Source: Lachnospiraceae bacterium | GTDB lineage: Bacteria > Bacillota > Clostridia > Lachnospirales > Lachnospiraceae | Length of the DNA: 64,000 nucleotides | Direction of reading: 5' to 3' | NCBI GenBank assembly: GCA_022845955.1 | Contig: AP025576.1 | Span: 1,488,001 to 1,552,000, forward strand | Shown here: one piece after another, positions 26,028 to 34,587 of the stretch | Layout: each line of letters opens with the position of its first letter | Numbering within the stretch: the stretch's first letter is position 1 | Made by a program: the position numbers and the translations under genes | The notes under the pieces: model-generated | The model's database searches: none | What the model saw: the letters and a program-made list of their open reading frames with translations, nothing else | What the model was told of the DNA's origin: nothing

Positions 26028-26155
26028 AGCGTTAACAGGAAGCGGGAGTCAAGGACGAGTGCCCGCAGGCGCATGGAAAACGTAACAGTTCAGACGGCAG
26101 TGGGATGAGTTATGCGGCGCCGGAATGCTGTAAAACGAAAAAGGAGCGTATGGCT

Positions 26156-26815
26156 ATGGAAAACAGAGGAACGGGTATTGTATTCAGAGAGCTGGAAAAA
26201 AGGGACTATAAGGCGGTAGAGGATATTATAAGAAAAACCTGGGGTTATGATAAGCTCAGCCCCAATCCGAAGGATGCGCGGCGGATGGCCGCTTTATATC
26301 TGCGAAGCTGTCTTGCGAGAAAGACATTTTCCAGAGTGGCGGTAAGAGGGGATAAGGTACTGGGAATCATTATGGCGCGCAGTGAGGCGGCAGGAGGCCG
26401 GATCCGTCTGGGGGATGATCTCCGCCAGACGGCGGCGGCCCTGCATCTGCTCACAACCAAAAGCGGGAGGCGGATCGGACGCATGTTTTCCGGCTTTGAT
26501 AAAACGGATCAGGAGCTGCTGAAGGAATGCGGACGCCGCTTTGACGGGGAGCTGGTTTTCTTTGCCCTTTCGGAGGAGGAAAGGGGGAAAGGGACGGGAA
26601 AGCAGCTGTTATTACGGGCACTTACCTATCTGAAGGAGGAAGCGGTTTCCGAATTTTACCTGTACACGGACAGCACCTGCAATTATCCGTTTTATGAAAG
26701 CCAGGGATTTCTGCGGCGCGGGGAAAAGACAGTGGATTTCAGACCGGCGGCGGATTATACGCTTCATATGTTTATTTACAGTTACTCATTCGGGAAAGCT
26801 GATTCTGCTTCCTGA
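26156..26815 (+). CDS. GNAT-family N-acetyltransferase, likely target of the MerR regulator
   Basis: A 219-residue GNAT protein with the acetyl-CoA signature LSEEERGKGTGKQLLLRALT and the C-terminal YPFYESQGFLRRGEK element. AAGGAG is 9 nt before ATG 26156 but only 3 nt before ATG 26150, which decides the start. The only promoter seen upstream is the 19-bp-spacer MerR type, so drug- or stress-induced expression is inferred. The acceptor could be an antibiotic-like compound, as for other BmrR/TipA-controlled genes, but no sequence feature shows that. Confidence 0.85.
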   Translation: MENRGTGIVFRELEKRDYKAVEDIIRKTWGYDKLSPNPKDARRMAALYLRSCLARKTFSRVAVRGDKVLGIIMARSEAAGGRIRLGDDLRQTAAALHLLTTKSGRRIGRMFSGFDKTDQELLKECGRRFDGELVFFALSEEERGKGTGKQLLLRALTYLKEEAVSEFYLYTDSTCNYPFYESQGFLRRGEKTVDFRPAADYTLHMFIYSYSFGKADSAS

Positions 26816-26974
26816 CAGAAGGAACTCCCTGCGCAACAGTTCAGACGGCCCTGCTGCTTTCTGTGACTCCATCTGGTTCCAAAGGCTTGTTTTTCCCATG
26901 CAGAGATGGTAAGATGACCATAAACTATCGGTTCACGGAAAGAACAGGATAGAATAAAACTGACGGAGCAGGGA

Positions 26975-29332
26975 ATGAAGGCAGGAAAAATATCTAATAG
27001 AAAACAAACCGCCGCCATGGCCGCCGGGGGAGCCGCGATGGTGCTTCTGGTACTGTTTCTGCTGGTATGGATGGTGCGGGAGGACAGGAAGGAAACCAAC
27101 AGGACCATCCTGGAAATCAGCGATATCTATCTGGCGGAGATGGCCGATCAGATGGCCGGTCATTTTGATACGACAATGGCGAGCCAGTTTACCCGCGTAG
27201 GCAGTGTCATGACCAATATCGAACCCAGGAATCTGGAATCGCAGGAAACACTGCAGCAGTTCATAGCGGAAAAGCAGCAGAACAATAATTTTGCATTCCT
27301 GGCGATGCTGGATGAAAAAGGGAATTACTACTCGGCGGATGGCTGTTATCCTGCGGCGGAGGTTATCGAAAGTGCGCAGGCACTTCTGGACGGACAGCCC
27401 AAATGCATGGAGTCCAACCGGACCCTGCTGGGACGCCAGATAATCCTTATTTCAGCCGTGATGGAACCTATTCCCTTCGGAGACACCCGGATGGTGGCGG
27501 CTATTGTGGGGATGGAGCCTGCCTATCTGAGCGAGAGACTGTCCCTGTACCGGGAAGGCGCCAATGCTTACGGGAATATTATAGACAGGGAAGGCAGCTA
27601 TATCCTGCGGTATGAAGGAAAGGAAGAAGACGGTGAAAATGTCCTGGATTTTCTGGAAAGCAACGCTGTGTTTGATGACGGGTATACTTCCGATATGCTC
27701 AGCAGGGAGATCAGAGAGGGAAAAACGGGAGTGACGGCATTCACTCTGGACGGGGTGCATAAATATCTGTATTATATCCCCCTGTCCGTGAACGGCTGGT
27801 ATATGTGCGTAAGTATGCCCTATGGAAAGCTGGATGAAAGGATCAGTGAACTGAGCGGCGGCATGACCCGGATGGCGATGGGGATCATCCTGATTATTAC
27901 AGTCGCATTACTCAGTATATTCATTGGCTATGCCATGATTATAAGGCAGAAAAACCGGCTTCTTGCACGGGAAAAAAGCTCCACGGAGCAGGCACTCAGG
28001 CTGGCGGAGGAGGCCAGCCTGGCTAAGAGCGAATTTTTATCCCGGATGTCCCATGAAATACGGACGCCGCTGAACGGTATTATCGGGATGAACCACATTG
28101 CCATGCATAACCTGGAGAACCGGGAGAAGGTGAAGGACTGCCTCCATAAGGTGGAACTGTCCTCCGGCCAGCTGCTTTCCCTTCTGAATGATGTGCTGGA
28201 CATGACGAAAGTAGAGAGCGGCAAAATTGAGCTTTGCGTGGAACGTATGGAATTCGGGACAATGCTGGAGCAGCTTGCCGCGATTGCCGGTTCCCAGGCG
28301 GCGGAGAAAAATATCGATTTCCGTATGGAGACGGAGATGGACAGGGATACCGCCTATCTGGGGGATTCCCTGCGCATCAGCCAGATCATCAATAACCTTC
28401 TTTCCAATGCTTTTAAGTTTACGGAACCGGGGGGACGGGTAAGCCTCCGTGTACGGGAAACGGATGTCAGGGAAGGCCTCCGCCGCCTGCAGTTTACAGT
28501 GGAGGATACCGGATGCGGGATCCGTGAGGAAAATAAGGAAAAAATATTCCGGCCCTTTGAACAGGAGTGCAGTGCCACCGCAAAGAAATACGGCGGCACC
28601 GGCCTTGGGCTGGCTATCAGCAGGCGCCTTGCGGAGCTGATGGGAGGCAAGCTTACGGTGGAAAGCCGGCTGGGAGTGGGCAGCTGTTTTACCGTAGAAA
28701 TCCCTTTATGGGAAGCCGGGGACGGGGAGCCTGCGCTGCAGGGAGCGGGACAGAAAGAGAGAGAGCCGGAAAATCCTTCGCAGGGAGCGGCGCATTCGGT
28801 GCATCAGGGGAACGGGAAGGATAATCCGGCGCCTGAAGTCTCTCCGGAAGAAAACGGGGATTTGCAGGACAGCGGAGCGCCTGCCGATACCGGAACACCT
28901 GCCGATACCGGAGGAGTGAAACCGGAGGGCAGAGCTTTTGAAGGCAAACGGATCCTCATCGTGGAGGATAACGAACTGAACCGGGAAATTGCATCCGAAT
29001 TCATCCATATGATGGGGGCGGAATCAGAGACGGCGGAAGACGGGAAAAAGGCAGTGGAAAAGTTCGCCGCCTCCCCTGTGGGCTATTATGATATGATTCT
29101 TATGGATATTCTCATGCCGGAGATGGGCGGCTACGAAGCTTCCGGCCTTATCCGTTCCATGGAGCGCAGGGATGCGGGGACGGTTCCGATCCTCGCCATG
29201 ACGGCAAATGCTTTTGCGGAGGATGTGGAAAAGAGCAGACAGGCGGGTATGAACGCACATATCAGCAAACCTGTTTCTGCCGAACTTCTGTATGCACAGA
29301 TGGATAGGTTTTTTCGGAAGGAAGATTCCTGA
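26975..29332 (+). CDS. hybrid sensor histidine kinase with C-terminal receiver
   Basis: A 785-residue protein: first membrane helix (about 15-33), extracytoplasmic dCache-like sensor (about 40-290), second helix (about 300-325), a short coiled coil, HisKA with His360 in MSHEIRTPLNG, HATPase with NLLSNAFKFTEPGG and EDTGCGIREEN, a Gly/Pro/Glu-rich hinge (about 585-645) containing the repeated unit PADTG, and a receiver domain with phospho-acceptor Asp711 in MILMDILMPEMGG and late AMTANAF/HISKP motifs. No response regulator with a DNA-binding output lies next to it, so the phosphorelay partner is unknown. It stands alone downstream of the GNAT gene. Confidence 0.92.
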   Translation: MKAGKISNRKQTAAMAAGGAAMVLLVLFLLVWMVREDRKETNRTILEISDIYLAEMADQMAGHFDTTMASQFTRVGSVMTNIEPRNLESQETLQQFIAEKQQNNNFAFLAMLDEKGNYYSADGCYPAAEVIESAQALLDGQPKCMESNRTLLGRQIILISAVMEPIPFGDTRMVAAIVGMEPAYLSERLSLYREGANAYGNIIDREGSYILRYEGKEEDGENVLDFLESNAVFDDGYTSDMLSREIREGKTGVTAFTLDGVHKYLYYIPLSVNGWYMCVSMPYGKLDERISELSGGMTRMAMGIILIITVALLSIFIGYAMIIRQKNRLLAREKSSTEQALRLAEEASLAKSEFLSRMSHEIRTPLNGIIGMNHIAMHNLENREKVKDCLHKVELSSGQLLSLLNDVLDMTKVESGKIELCVERMEFGTMLEQLAAIAGSQAAEKNIDFRMETEMDRDTAYLGDSLRISQIINNLLSNAFKFTEPGGRVSLRVRETDVREGLRRLQFTVEDTGCGIREENKEKIFRPFEQECSATAKKYGGTGLGLAISRRLAELMGGKLTVESRLGVGSCFTVEIPLWEAGDGEPALQGAGQKEREPENPSQGAAHSVHQGNGKDNPAPEVSPEENGDLQDSGAPADTGTPADTGGVKPEGRAFEGKRILIVEDNELNREIASEFIHMMGAESETAEDGKKAVEKFAASPVGYYDMILMDILMPEMGGYEASGLIRSMERRDAGTVPILAMTANAFAEDVEKSRQAGMNAHISKPVSAELLYAQMDRFFRKEDS

Positions 29333-30205
29333 AAAATAAATAAAGTCCCGGAAACCAGAGAATGCTTAGACGCAATTGAAAGCTACCTCTTGTCATTTCT
29401 CACTGATGATAGTGACCAAGACATAGATACACTCATATCTAGTACATTTGGCTATTTTCTTGCTACCGCAGAAGAAAAAGAACGCTTGAAAATCATATTC
29501 ACAACAATCAGAGAGCATATACTGAACACGATTAGTAGCACAGATAAGCGATCGGCTTTTAGTCGCACATTGCTTGGAACAAAACAACTCCTTGAATTAG
29601 AAAATTGGGTTAATGAAAACTGTGATGGGCTAATGAGCTGTGAGATGACATCAGAAATTCTACAGTTAATTATTCAAAAACTGATTGAATACAGTGAAAA
29701 CAAATGTCTGAAGGCAGTGATAACAGAAAGATCAATACCCATTATGGCCAATATGTGGATTGATGGAGCTTCGTATAAGCAAATTTGTGATTATGCATCT
29801 GAAAATGATGTCAAGATTATCCGCAGGAAAAAGGAAGGAGATATACAGCTTGGAGAAATCATTGATATTTGCGATGATGGGTTTGGATATGCCTCAACAC
29901 TCATTATTAATGCGATCGCTGAGCTCATGCAACTACATTACGAAGAAATCGAAGACACATGTAGGCTGCTGGGTGAACTAAGCAGGCAGATGCGATATGG
30001 CCTTCCATCTAAAAAGAGTATTATTATTTATGAATCAGGTTTTGGCGATAGAGTTATATCTTTAAGACTTGCAGCGGTACTTTCAGGGGTTCCAATAAAA
30101 AACAAAAGGCAATTTCAAAAGGTGGCAAAAGAAAGAAAAGACGTTTTAATGGAAACCCTGACTGGGTTTCCTCGAATATTTTCAGATAGAGTATCTGAAA
30201 TATAA
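29333..30205 (+). pseudogene. 5'-truncated C-terminal fragment of a large SF2 (Ski2-like?) helicase
   Basis: The frame is open from the kinase stop codon with no start or ribosome binding site; the first possible start is TTG 29390. The ~285 residues are helical. Segments such as MANMWIDGASYKQICDY, the GDIQLGEIIDICDDGFGY acidic stretch and the closing RYGLPSKKSIIIYESGFGDRVI resemble the winged-helix and C-terminal regions behind the motor domains of Ski2-like/DEAD helicases. No Walker motifs are present. It is AT-rich compared with the kinase, so it is probably the tail of an imported, possibly defence-type gene whose front was lost at a junction near 29335. The family assignment is tentative. 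Confidence 0.5.
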
Positions 30206-30263
30206 TAATTAACCTGAGTTCTGTATTGTTAATCGCACTTGACTATAAGAGGAGGAGTCGTTC

Positions 30264-30926
30264 ATGGGTATATTTGATAAATTGTTCGGCAAGAAAAACG
30301 ATGAAAGCGAAAGTCCAAAAGCTAAGCCAGAGCCAAGGGCCAATACTGTTTTGAATTCCCCGCATGTGGATGTTCGAATCTCATGTGGCAGCTGTAATGG
30401 CTATTATAAAATCCGTGAAGGGAAATATGGTGTATTTGCAGGATGATCTAATTATCCGACATGCAAATCAACATTGAATATTCCCGACTTTATATTAAAG
30501 TATATACAAAACTATGGATTGAACATCTATCGCTGGGAAAAGGAATGCTATAAATGCAAAAAGAAAACGCCAGTTTATTCTTATTATCTTGATTATGATC
30601 TTGCTGATTTGGACGAACTCTTTAGCCTAGGTGGCCCCACAGTTGGATTGGGGGATTTAAGTTATATTGATGATTTGCTATCAAAGCAAATATCAACTAT
30701 TCAGTTACGCTATAGCAATACCACAAAATCAAAATATATGGCTAATATATGTGAACATTGCGGCGCATTGCAAGGTAGGAATTATGTTGTGGATGATCCA
30801 CATGAAATCATTGGTGAACTTTGGCATAATCGGGACATGGGAAAATATCTTTATACCAATATCAAAATAAAAGATATAACTCCGCTTAAAATGGATATTA
30901 AGCAACTATATGCCCAAGAAGAATAG
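30264..30926 (+). pseudogene. zinc-ribbon protein (topoisomerase C4 type) with in-frame TGA at a cysteine position
   Basis: GGAGGAG precedes ATG 30264. The first frame stops at TGA 30444-30446, but the same frame continues without a break to 30926. The sequence around the stop reads ISCGSCNGYYKI...KYGVFAG-(TGA)-SNYPTCKSTL, so the TGA replaces the third cysteine of a C-x2-C...C-x5-C topoisomerase-type zinc finger. A second C-x2-C pair set (ECYKCKKK and ICEHCGAL) lies downstream. A TGC or TGT to TGA nonsense change is the simplest explanation. Recoding to selenocysteine is possible in principle, but no convincing SECIS stem-loop follows the codon. The N-terminus (MGIFDKLFGKK) is typical of small Firmicute accessory proteins. 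Confidence 0.7.
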
Positions 30927-30966
30927 TTACCTATATTTACGGGTTGAGCATGAGGAACGCTCAATT

Positions 30967-31008
30967 GTAATAAATCCGCTCCGTACAAATACGAAGCGGA
31001 TTTATTAC
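30967..31008. terminator. bidirectional terminator-like hairpin
   Basis: Arms 30967-30985 and 30990-31008 pair at 18 of 19 positions around the loop CAAA. It lies between the converging zinc-ribbon and DUF2200 genes. Confidence 0.65.
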
Positions 31009-31018
31009 GGTTTCACAT

Positions 31019-31369
31019 TCAATTCTTTAAAACCTTCTCCATCGGTTTGCCTTTCGCTAATTCATCAACCAATTTGTCAAGACAACGGATTTTCTGCATG
31101 AGAGGCTCTTCGATGTTCTCTACACGAACGCCACAGATTACGCCTGTAATCTTATGTGCATTGGGGTTGATTTGCGGGGCTTCAGCAAAGAACGTCTCAA
31201 AATCAACCTCTTTTTCAATTTGCGCCTGCAATCCACTGTCGTCATAGCCCGTCAGCCAGCAAACCACCGTGTCGAGTTCCTCTTTGGCACGGCCCTTCTT
31301 CTCCACTTTTTGAATATACATGGGATAAACGCTTGAAAATGTCATCTTATATACACGCTCGTTGTCCAT
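31019..31369 (-). CDS. DUF2200 domain-containing protein
   Basis: A 116-residue protein that matches DUF2200 along its whole length ([20 protein letters not shown] near the N-terminus and [12 protein letters not shown] in the middle). The family is small, cytoplasmic and of unknown function, and often travels with VOC and DUF1801 genes, as in this cluster. It is last in a minus-strand group, separated from the preceding small gene by 7 bp, so co-transcription is likely. Confidence 0.8.
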   Translation of the reverse strand: MDNERVYKMTFSSVYPMYIQKVEKKGRAKEELDTVVCWLTGYDDSGLQAQIEKEVDFETFFAEAPQINPNAHKITGVICGVRVENIEEPLMQKIRCLDKLVDELAKGKPMEKVLKN

Positions 31370-31376
31370 TATATTT

Positions 31377-31571
31377 TTATCCTTTCTCCTCCTGTGCTTG
31401 TTCCTTCTCGATCAATGTCAGCGCAATTTTCAGAGCGGCGATTCGCCGTTTAAGAAGAGTCTGTTGTGACTTGCCCAGTTTGGCGGCGTCCATCTTCTTG
31501 CACTTATACAGCGTGGTCAGCAAAGCGCGATGCGCTTCGCGGAGCTCGTCAGGAGTAAAGCCTGCCGGCAT
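31377..31571 (-). CDS. small helical conserved protein
   Basis: A 64-residue, Lys-rich, all-helical protein ([20 protein letters not shown], then [20 protein letters not shown]). Its ATG shares one base with the stop of the VOC gene (TGATG), which indicates coupled translation. I recognise no named domain. Position suggests an accessory to the VOC or DUF2200 proteins. Confidence 0.65.
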   Translation of the reverse strand: MPAGFTPDELREAHRALLTTLYKCKKMDAAKLGKSQQTLLKRRIAALKIALTLIEKEQAQEEKG

Positions 31572-31996
31572 CAGCCTTGCTCCTGTTTCGGCTGTTCCTC
31601 GGCGACAACATTCCAATTCACGCCGAACTGATCCGTTACGGCGGCATGGAATACGCTGTAGAACGTTTCGGTCGACGGAAGTGTCACTTCGCCGCCTTGG
31701 CAAAGCGCATCGAAGATAACCTTTGCTTCCTTGCCCGTGGGCACGGCAGCGGTCAGCCTGATGTTGCCCCCTTCTTTGACCGGTGTTGCTTCATCCGCAA
31801 ACCAGACATTCGTACCACATATTGTCATCTCGGCGTGCATCACCCAGGTGCGCATAAGCTCCGGCGGGGTCTTGGAACCCTCCGGCATATAGTCTCCATA
31901 AGGCAGGACTTTCGGCTCGCCACAATGGAATATTGCGCGGTAAAAATCCAGCGCGTCATTGCAGTTACCGTTAAACACAAGATAAGGTGTAATCAT
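31571..31996 (-). CDS. VOC-superfamily protein (PhnB/YdcJ-like glyoxalase fold)
   Basis: A 141-residue two-repeat VOC protein starting TPYLVFNGNCNDALDFYRAI and containing MHAEMTICGTNVWFAD and the second-half VFHAAVTDQFGVNWNV element, as in the PhnB/3-dmu-9-methyltransferase-like group. Members bind a metal and small ligands, but most, like this one, have no assigned reaction. It is coupled to the downstream 64-residue gene. Confidence 0.85.
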   Translation of the reverse strand: MITPYLVFNGNCNDALDFYRAIFHCGEPKVLPYGDYMPEGSKTPPELMRTWVMHAEMTICGTNVWFADEATPVKEGGNIRLTAAVPTGKEAKVIFDALCQGGEVTLPSTETFYSVFHAAVTDQFGVNWNVVAEEQPKQEQG

Positions 31997-32017
31997 TATC
32001 AGCTCTCCTTCTTTATT

Positions 32018-32713
32018 TTATTTCCTCTCCGTTATCTTAACGGTCACCGGATCGCCAATTTGCTTGCCGATTTTTGCCCGGATGTCCTTTCGGATACCGA
32101 TGATATAGCAGACAGAGCCGTCCGGGTTCTTCACTCCCATGTTCACGACACTGCCATCGTAAGGCTCGCCGTCAAATGTTGCATGGACTTTGACACGTCC
32201 CTTGCCGAATTCCCCACGGACATCGTATGGAAATACAACATAGGCGCCGCATTTATCGGTGGACTCAATGATTGCATCATATTCATAAGTTTTATCATTC
32301 ATCTTATTCTTTTCCTGGACGCAGGCCACACGCCATCGCGCCATGTCCGCTATCAGCTCAAAGTCAATGGGCTTGTCAAACGGAAACTGAACCGCACCCT
32401 TCGTCCTGTGATACCCAGTCAGGCGTTCTTCAAAGGGCGCAAGGGACAAATCGCCGGGATAGATGCCAATATGCTTTTGAAACGCCGCAAAGTGGATAAT
32501 GTTCTCGCCTTGCCAAAATGTAGGCATCTGCCAGGAGATTTTCTCCACGGCATCCGGTGCGGCAGCGCGGATGGCTTCACGCACTTTATGCAAAATCAGC
32601 TGAACTGCCGCAGGCTGGCCGGCGATATATTCATCAATCGTATTTAATTTACCGCAATAATGGTCTTGATTCATCTTCTTGAACTCTTTGCCACATTCCG
32701 AGCATCTCCACAT
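32018..32713 (-). CDS. fusion of zinc-knuckle, DUF1801 and DUF1905 domains
   Basis: A 231-residue protein: an N-terminal Cys knuckle (CSECGKEFKKMNQDHYC), a DUF1801/YdhG module (about 22-115; KISWQMPTFWQGENIIHFAAF and HIGIYPG), and a C-terminal DUF1905 barrel (about 140-228; GEFGKGRVKVHATFDGEPYDG). Similar YdeI-like proteins are small ligand-binding or stress-related proteins of uncertain role. ATG 32713 is preferred since GAGAGGTG lies 7 nt upstream. It is the first gene of the minus-strand cassette ending at 31019. Confidence 0.82.
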   Translation of the reverse strand: MWRCSECGKEFKKMNQDHYCGKLNTIDEYIAGQPAAVQLILHKVREAIRAAAPDAVEKISWQMPTFWQGENIIHFAAFQKHIGIYPGDLSLAPFEERLTGYHRTKGAVQFPFDKPIDFELIADMARWRVACVQEKNKMNDKTYEYDAIIESTDKCGAYVVFPYDVRGEFGKGRVKVHATFDGEPYDGSVVNMGVKNPDGSVCYIIGIRKDIRAKIGKQIGDPVTVKITERK

Positions 32714-33126
32714 AATAACACCTCTCTTGCCAAAGTGTACATACAATCCACTTTTTTAATCCGCTGGTTTAATATCAGATCACTCTATCAGTTTAACTGC
32801 CTTTTTCTCAGTGAGACAATATTGTTTATTATAGGCAAAAAGCTTTTTATTTACGCATAGAATTTACCCGAAACACTACTGTAAACCGTGCAAAGTCCAC
32901 AAGGGTGAATCAGAAGTTCGGCGATAAAGGTACGTGTAAATGTAATGTCATAAGTTAAACAACATCAGCGGTTAATTATTTTGGTTTTAAATAGAGGGTG
33001 CCGCTCAATCATCTCTATTCAATGATTTTGCGACACCCTCTGTACGCTGTTGTATAGTACGCACCTTCTCTCCTTTTTCTCTAAACAAAATCATGTTTAA
33101 GTAAGGACATTTCGGTGTTAAATTCA
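32714..33126. other. non-coding stretch between the DUF1801 gene and tRNA-Leu
   Basis: About 410 bp without a credible gene. It is AT-rich and holds the promoter side of the DUF1801/VOC/DUF2200 cassette and one imperfect hairpin (32993-33041). I see nothing else in it. Confidence 0.6.
32993..33041. repeat. imperfect long hairpin, MITE- or terminator-like
   Basis: Outer arms AGAGGGTG (32993-33000) and CACCCTCT (33034-33041) are perfect. Inner segments CGC/GCG and AATCAT/ATGATT extend the stem to a 9-nt loop. It is not next to any gene end, so it could be a small element remnant or a processed RNA structure. Confidence 0.45.
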
Positions 33127-33206
33127 TGCGGTTAACAGGACTTGAACCTGCATGGTCTCCCACCAGAACCTAAATCTGGCGCGTCTGCCAATTCCGCCAT
33201 AACCGC
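33127..33206 (-). tRNA. tRNA-Leu (anticodon UAG)
   Basis: The minus strand folds into a full cloverleaf: acceptor GCGGTTA/TAACCGC with discriminator A, anticodon stem CCAGA/TCTGG around loop TTTAGGT (anticodon TAG, reads CUA), a small class-II variable arm (TGG-GAGA-CCA) and T arm with GGTTCAAGTCC. CCA is not encoded. It stands alone. Confidence 0.95.
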
Positions 33207-33351
33207 AAATCACAGCATAGGAATGCTGTCACGGTCTATATTATACCGTGGCAGTTTCTGGCTTGTCAATAGTCAGGAAGGAAAAAGACAGCACAGGCTG
33301 TTATTCGTCCTCCTGTTGTAAGACTTTTTTCCTGCTTATTCGTAATAGTTA

Positions 33352-33380
33352 TTGACAAAAGGGAAGAGAACGAGTATATT
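33352..33380 (+). promoter_or_regulatory. sigma-A-type promoter of the GPP34-like gene
   Basis: TTGACA (33352-33357), a 17-bp spacer and TATATT (33375-33380). The start of transcription should fall at about 33387, inside the heptamer repeat. Confidence 0.75.
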
Positions 33381-33382
33381 GT

Positions 33383-33417
33383 AAGTAGCAAGTGATAAGT
33401 AGTAAGTAATAAGCAGT
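33383..33417 (+). repeat. five tandem degenerate heptamers at the 5' end of the transcript
   Basis: AAGTAGC, AAGTGAT, AAGTAGT, AAGTAAT and AAGCAGT follow each other without gaps, consensus AAGTARY. They start 3 bp after the -10 box and would form most of the first 30 nt of the mRNA. Confidence 0.85.
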
Positions 33418-33497
33418 AACCTATACACATTATGAAGGAAACGGCAATCGGCAAAACCGATACGGTACTGTTTTTTCTTAAAGGAGGAAATGACAGA

Positions 33498-34154
33498 ATG
33501 AAAGAACTTGGATTAACACAGCAGTATTTATTATGTGCATTGAATAAAAATGGGAAACTGTCCGCCTGGTCGGTGGAGCAGCAGGTATGTCTTACAGGAG
33601 GAGCGTTGCTGGAATTGATGGGTGCAGGCTGCTGCGAAGAAGAGGGAAAAAAGATTGCAGCAAGGAAGGAACCCGGAGAAGAGAGAAGCTATTTACGCCC
33701 TTTTTATGCTTATCTGGCGGAGAAACCCAGAAAAATCAGTACGATAGCCTCTGATTATGCATTTTCTTTTACGGATAAAAGGATAAAGGAGCTTGTATAC
33801 AGCGTGGGCGGATCGTTGGTAAAGGAAGGCTGCGCGAAGGAAGAAAGCAAAGGGATACTGGTGGAAAGCCTGCGTTTTTATCCGGAGGAGGGATGTGTGG
33901 ATAACGTTATCCAGCAGCTCCGGGCGGAACTTCTGGAGGAGGGCGAGGTGAGCGATGATATCGCCGCTTTGACGGCTCTTTTGGATACAAGCGGGCTTTT
34001 AAAGCAGTATTTCAGTAAATATGAATCGGAACAGTTGAGGAAGCGGATCAAAGAGGTCAGGGAATCGGAGCAGGGAACCACGGTTAAGAAAATGATGGAG
34101 TATGTGGAGACAATGATTATAGCAGTCAGCATATCGGGAAGTGCCGCCACCTGA
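33498..34154 (+). CDS. GPP34 (GOLPH3)-like protein
   Basis: A 218-residue, mostly helical protein with the layout of the bacterial GPP34 family: LTQQYLLCALNKNGKLS at the N-terminus, a TGGALLELMGAG helix, and the late segment DDIAALTALLDTSGLLKQYF followed by the basic LRKRIKEVRES helix. Eukaryotic relatives bind phosphoinositides at the Golgi; the bacterial role is unknown, with membrane-lipid association the usual guess. GGAGG lies 10 nt before ATG 33498. An earlier in-frame ATG at 33432 has no ribosome binding site. A mini-MerR gene follows 130 bp downstream. Confidence 0.6.
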   Translation: MKELGLTQQYLLCALNKNGKLSAWSVEQQVCLTGGALLELMGAGCCEEEGKKIAARKEPGEERSYLRPFYAYLAEKPRKISTIASDYAFSFTDKRIKELVYSVGGSLVKEGCAKEESKGILVESLRFYPEEGCVDNVIQQLRAELLEEGEVSDDIAALTALLDTSGLLKQYFSKYESEQLRKRIKEVRESEQGTTVKKMMEYVETMIIAVSISGSAAT

Positions 34155-34287
34155 TTCCTTCGTTTAAAAAAGAAACGTGAAAACAAATATAAAAGCTGCT
34201 GATGAAAAGAAGAAAGCCGGCAAAGAAAAGGCTGTAAATAAAAAGACAGTAGATAAAAGACAGTAAATAAAAGGCAGGGTGAGGAAA

Positions 34288-34545
34288 ATGGGCAGGCAAA
34301 GAAGTCTGGAAACAATACAGACAGCTGAATTTGTTACCATTGGGGAATTGGTTCGTCTGACGGAATCCCGTTACAGCACGCTTAAATTTTATACGGAGGA
34401 GGGCATGATTCCTTTTGAACAGGCAGAAGAGAATCTCACCCGCAGATACCGGAGGGAGGAAGCGGTATCCCGGATCCGGGAAATTAAGCAGATGCGGGAG
34501 GACGGCATGGCTGTGCCGGAAATAAAGAAGGCGCTTGGTGTATAA
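34288..34545 (+). CDS. mini-MerR protein (DNA-binding domain only)
   Basis: An 85-residue protein containing just a MerR-type winged helix (TIGELVRLTESRYSTLKFYTEE) and the second basic helix (RRYRREEAVSRIREIKQMRE). It lacks the coiled coil and effector domain, so it may bind DNA without a ligand or partner with another protein. GTGAGG precedes the ATG. The terminator hairpin overlaps its stop codon. Confidence 0.78.
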   Translation: MGRQRSLETIQTAEFVTIGELVRLTESRYSTLKFYTEEGMIPFEQAEENLTRRYRREEAVSRIREIKQMREDGMAVPEIKKALGV

Positions 34546-34563
34546 AAAAGCGCCTTCTGTTTT
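34526..34563 (+). terminator. Rho-independent terminator overlapping the mini-MerR stop
   Basis: AGAAGGCGCTT (34526-34536) pairs perfectly with AAGCGCCTTCT (34548-34558) around an 11-nt loop and is followed by GTTTT. The left arm lies inside the last codons of the gene. Confidence 0.8.
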
Positions 34564-34587
34564 GCATAAATACTGCGGGCAGGGGGA

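Noticed and set aside
30444..30490. Selenocysteine insertion element
   Set aside because: No stable stem with a suitable apical loop could be drawn right after the TGA.
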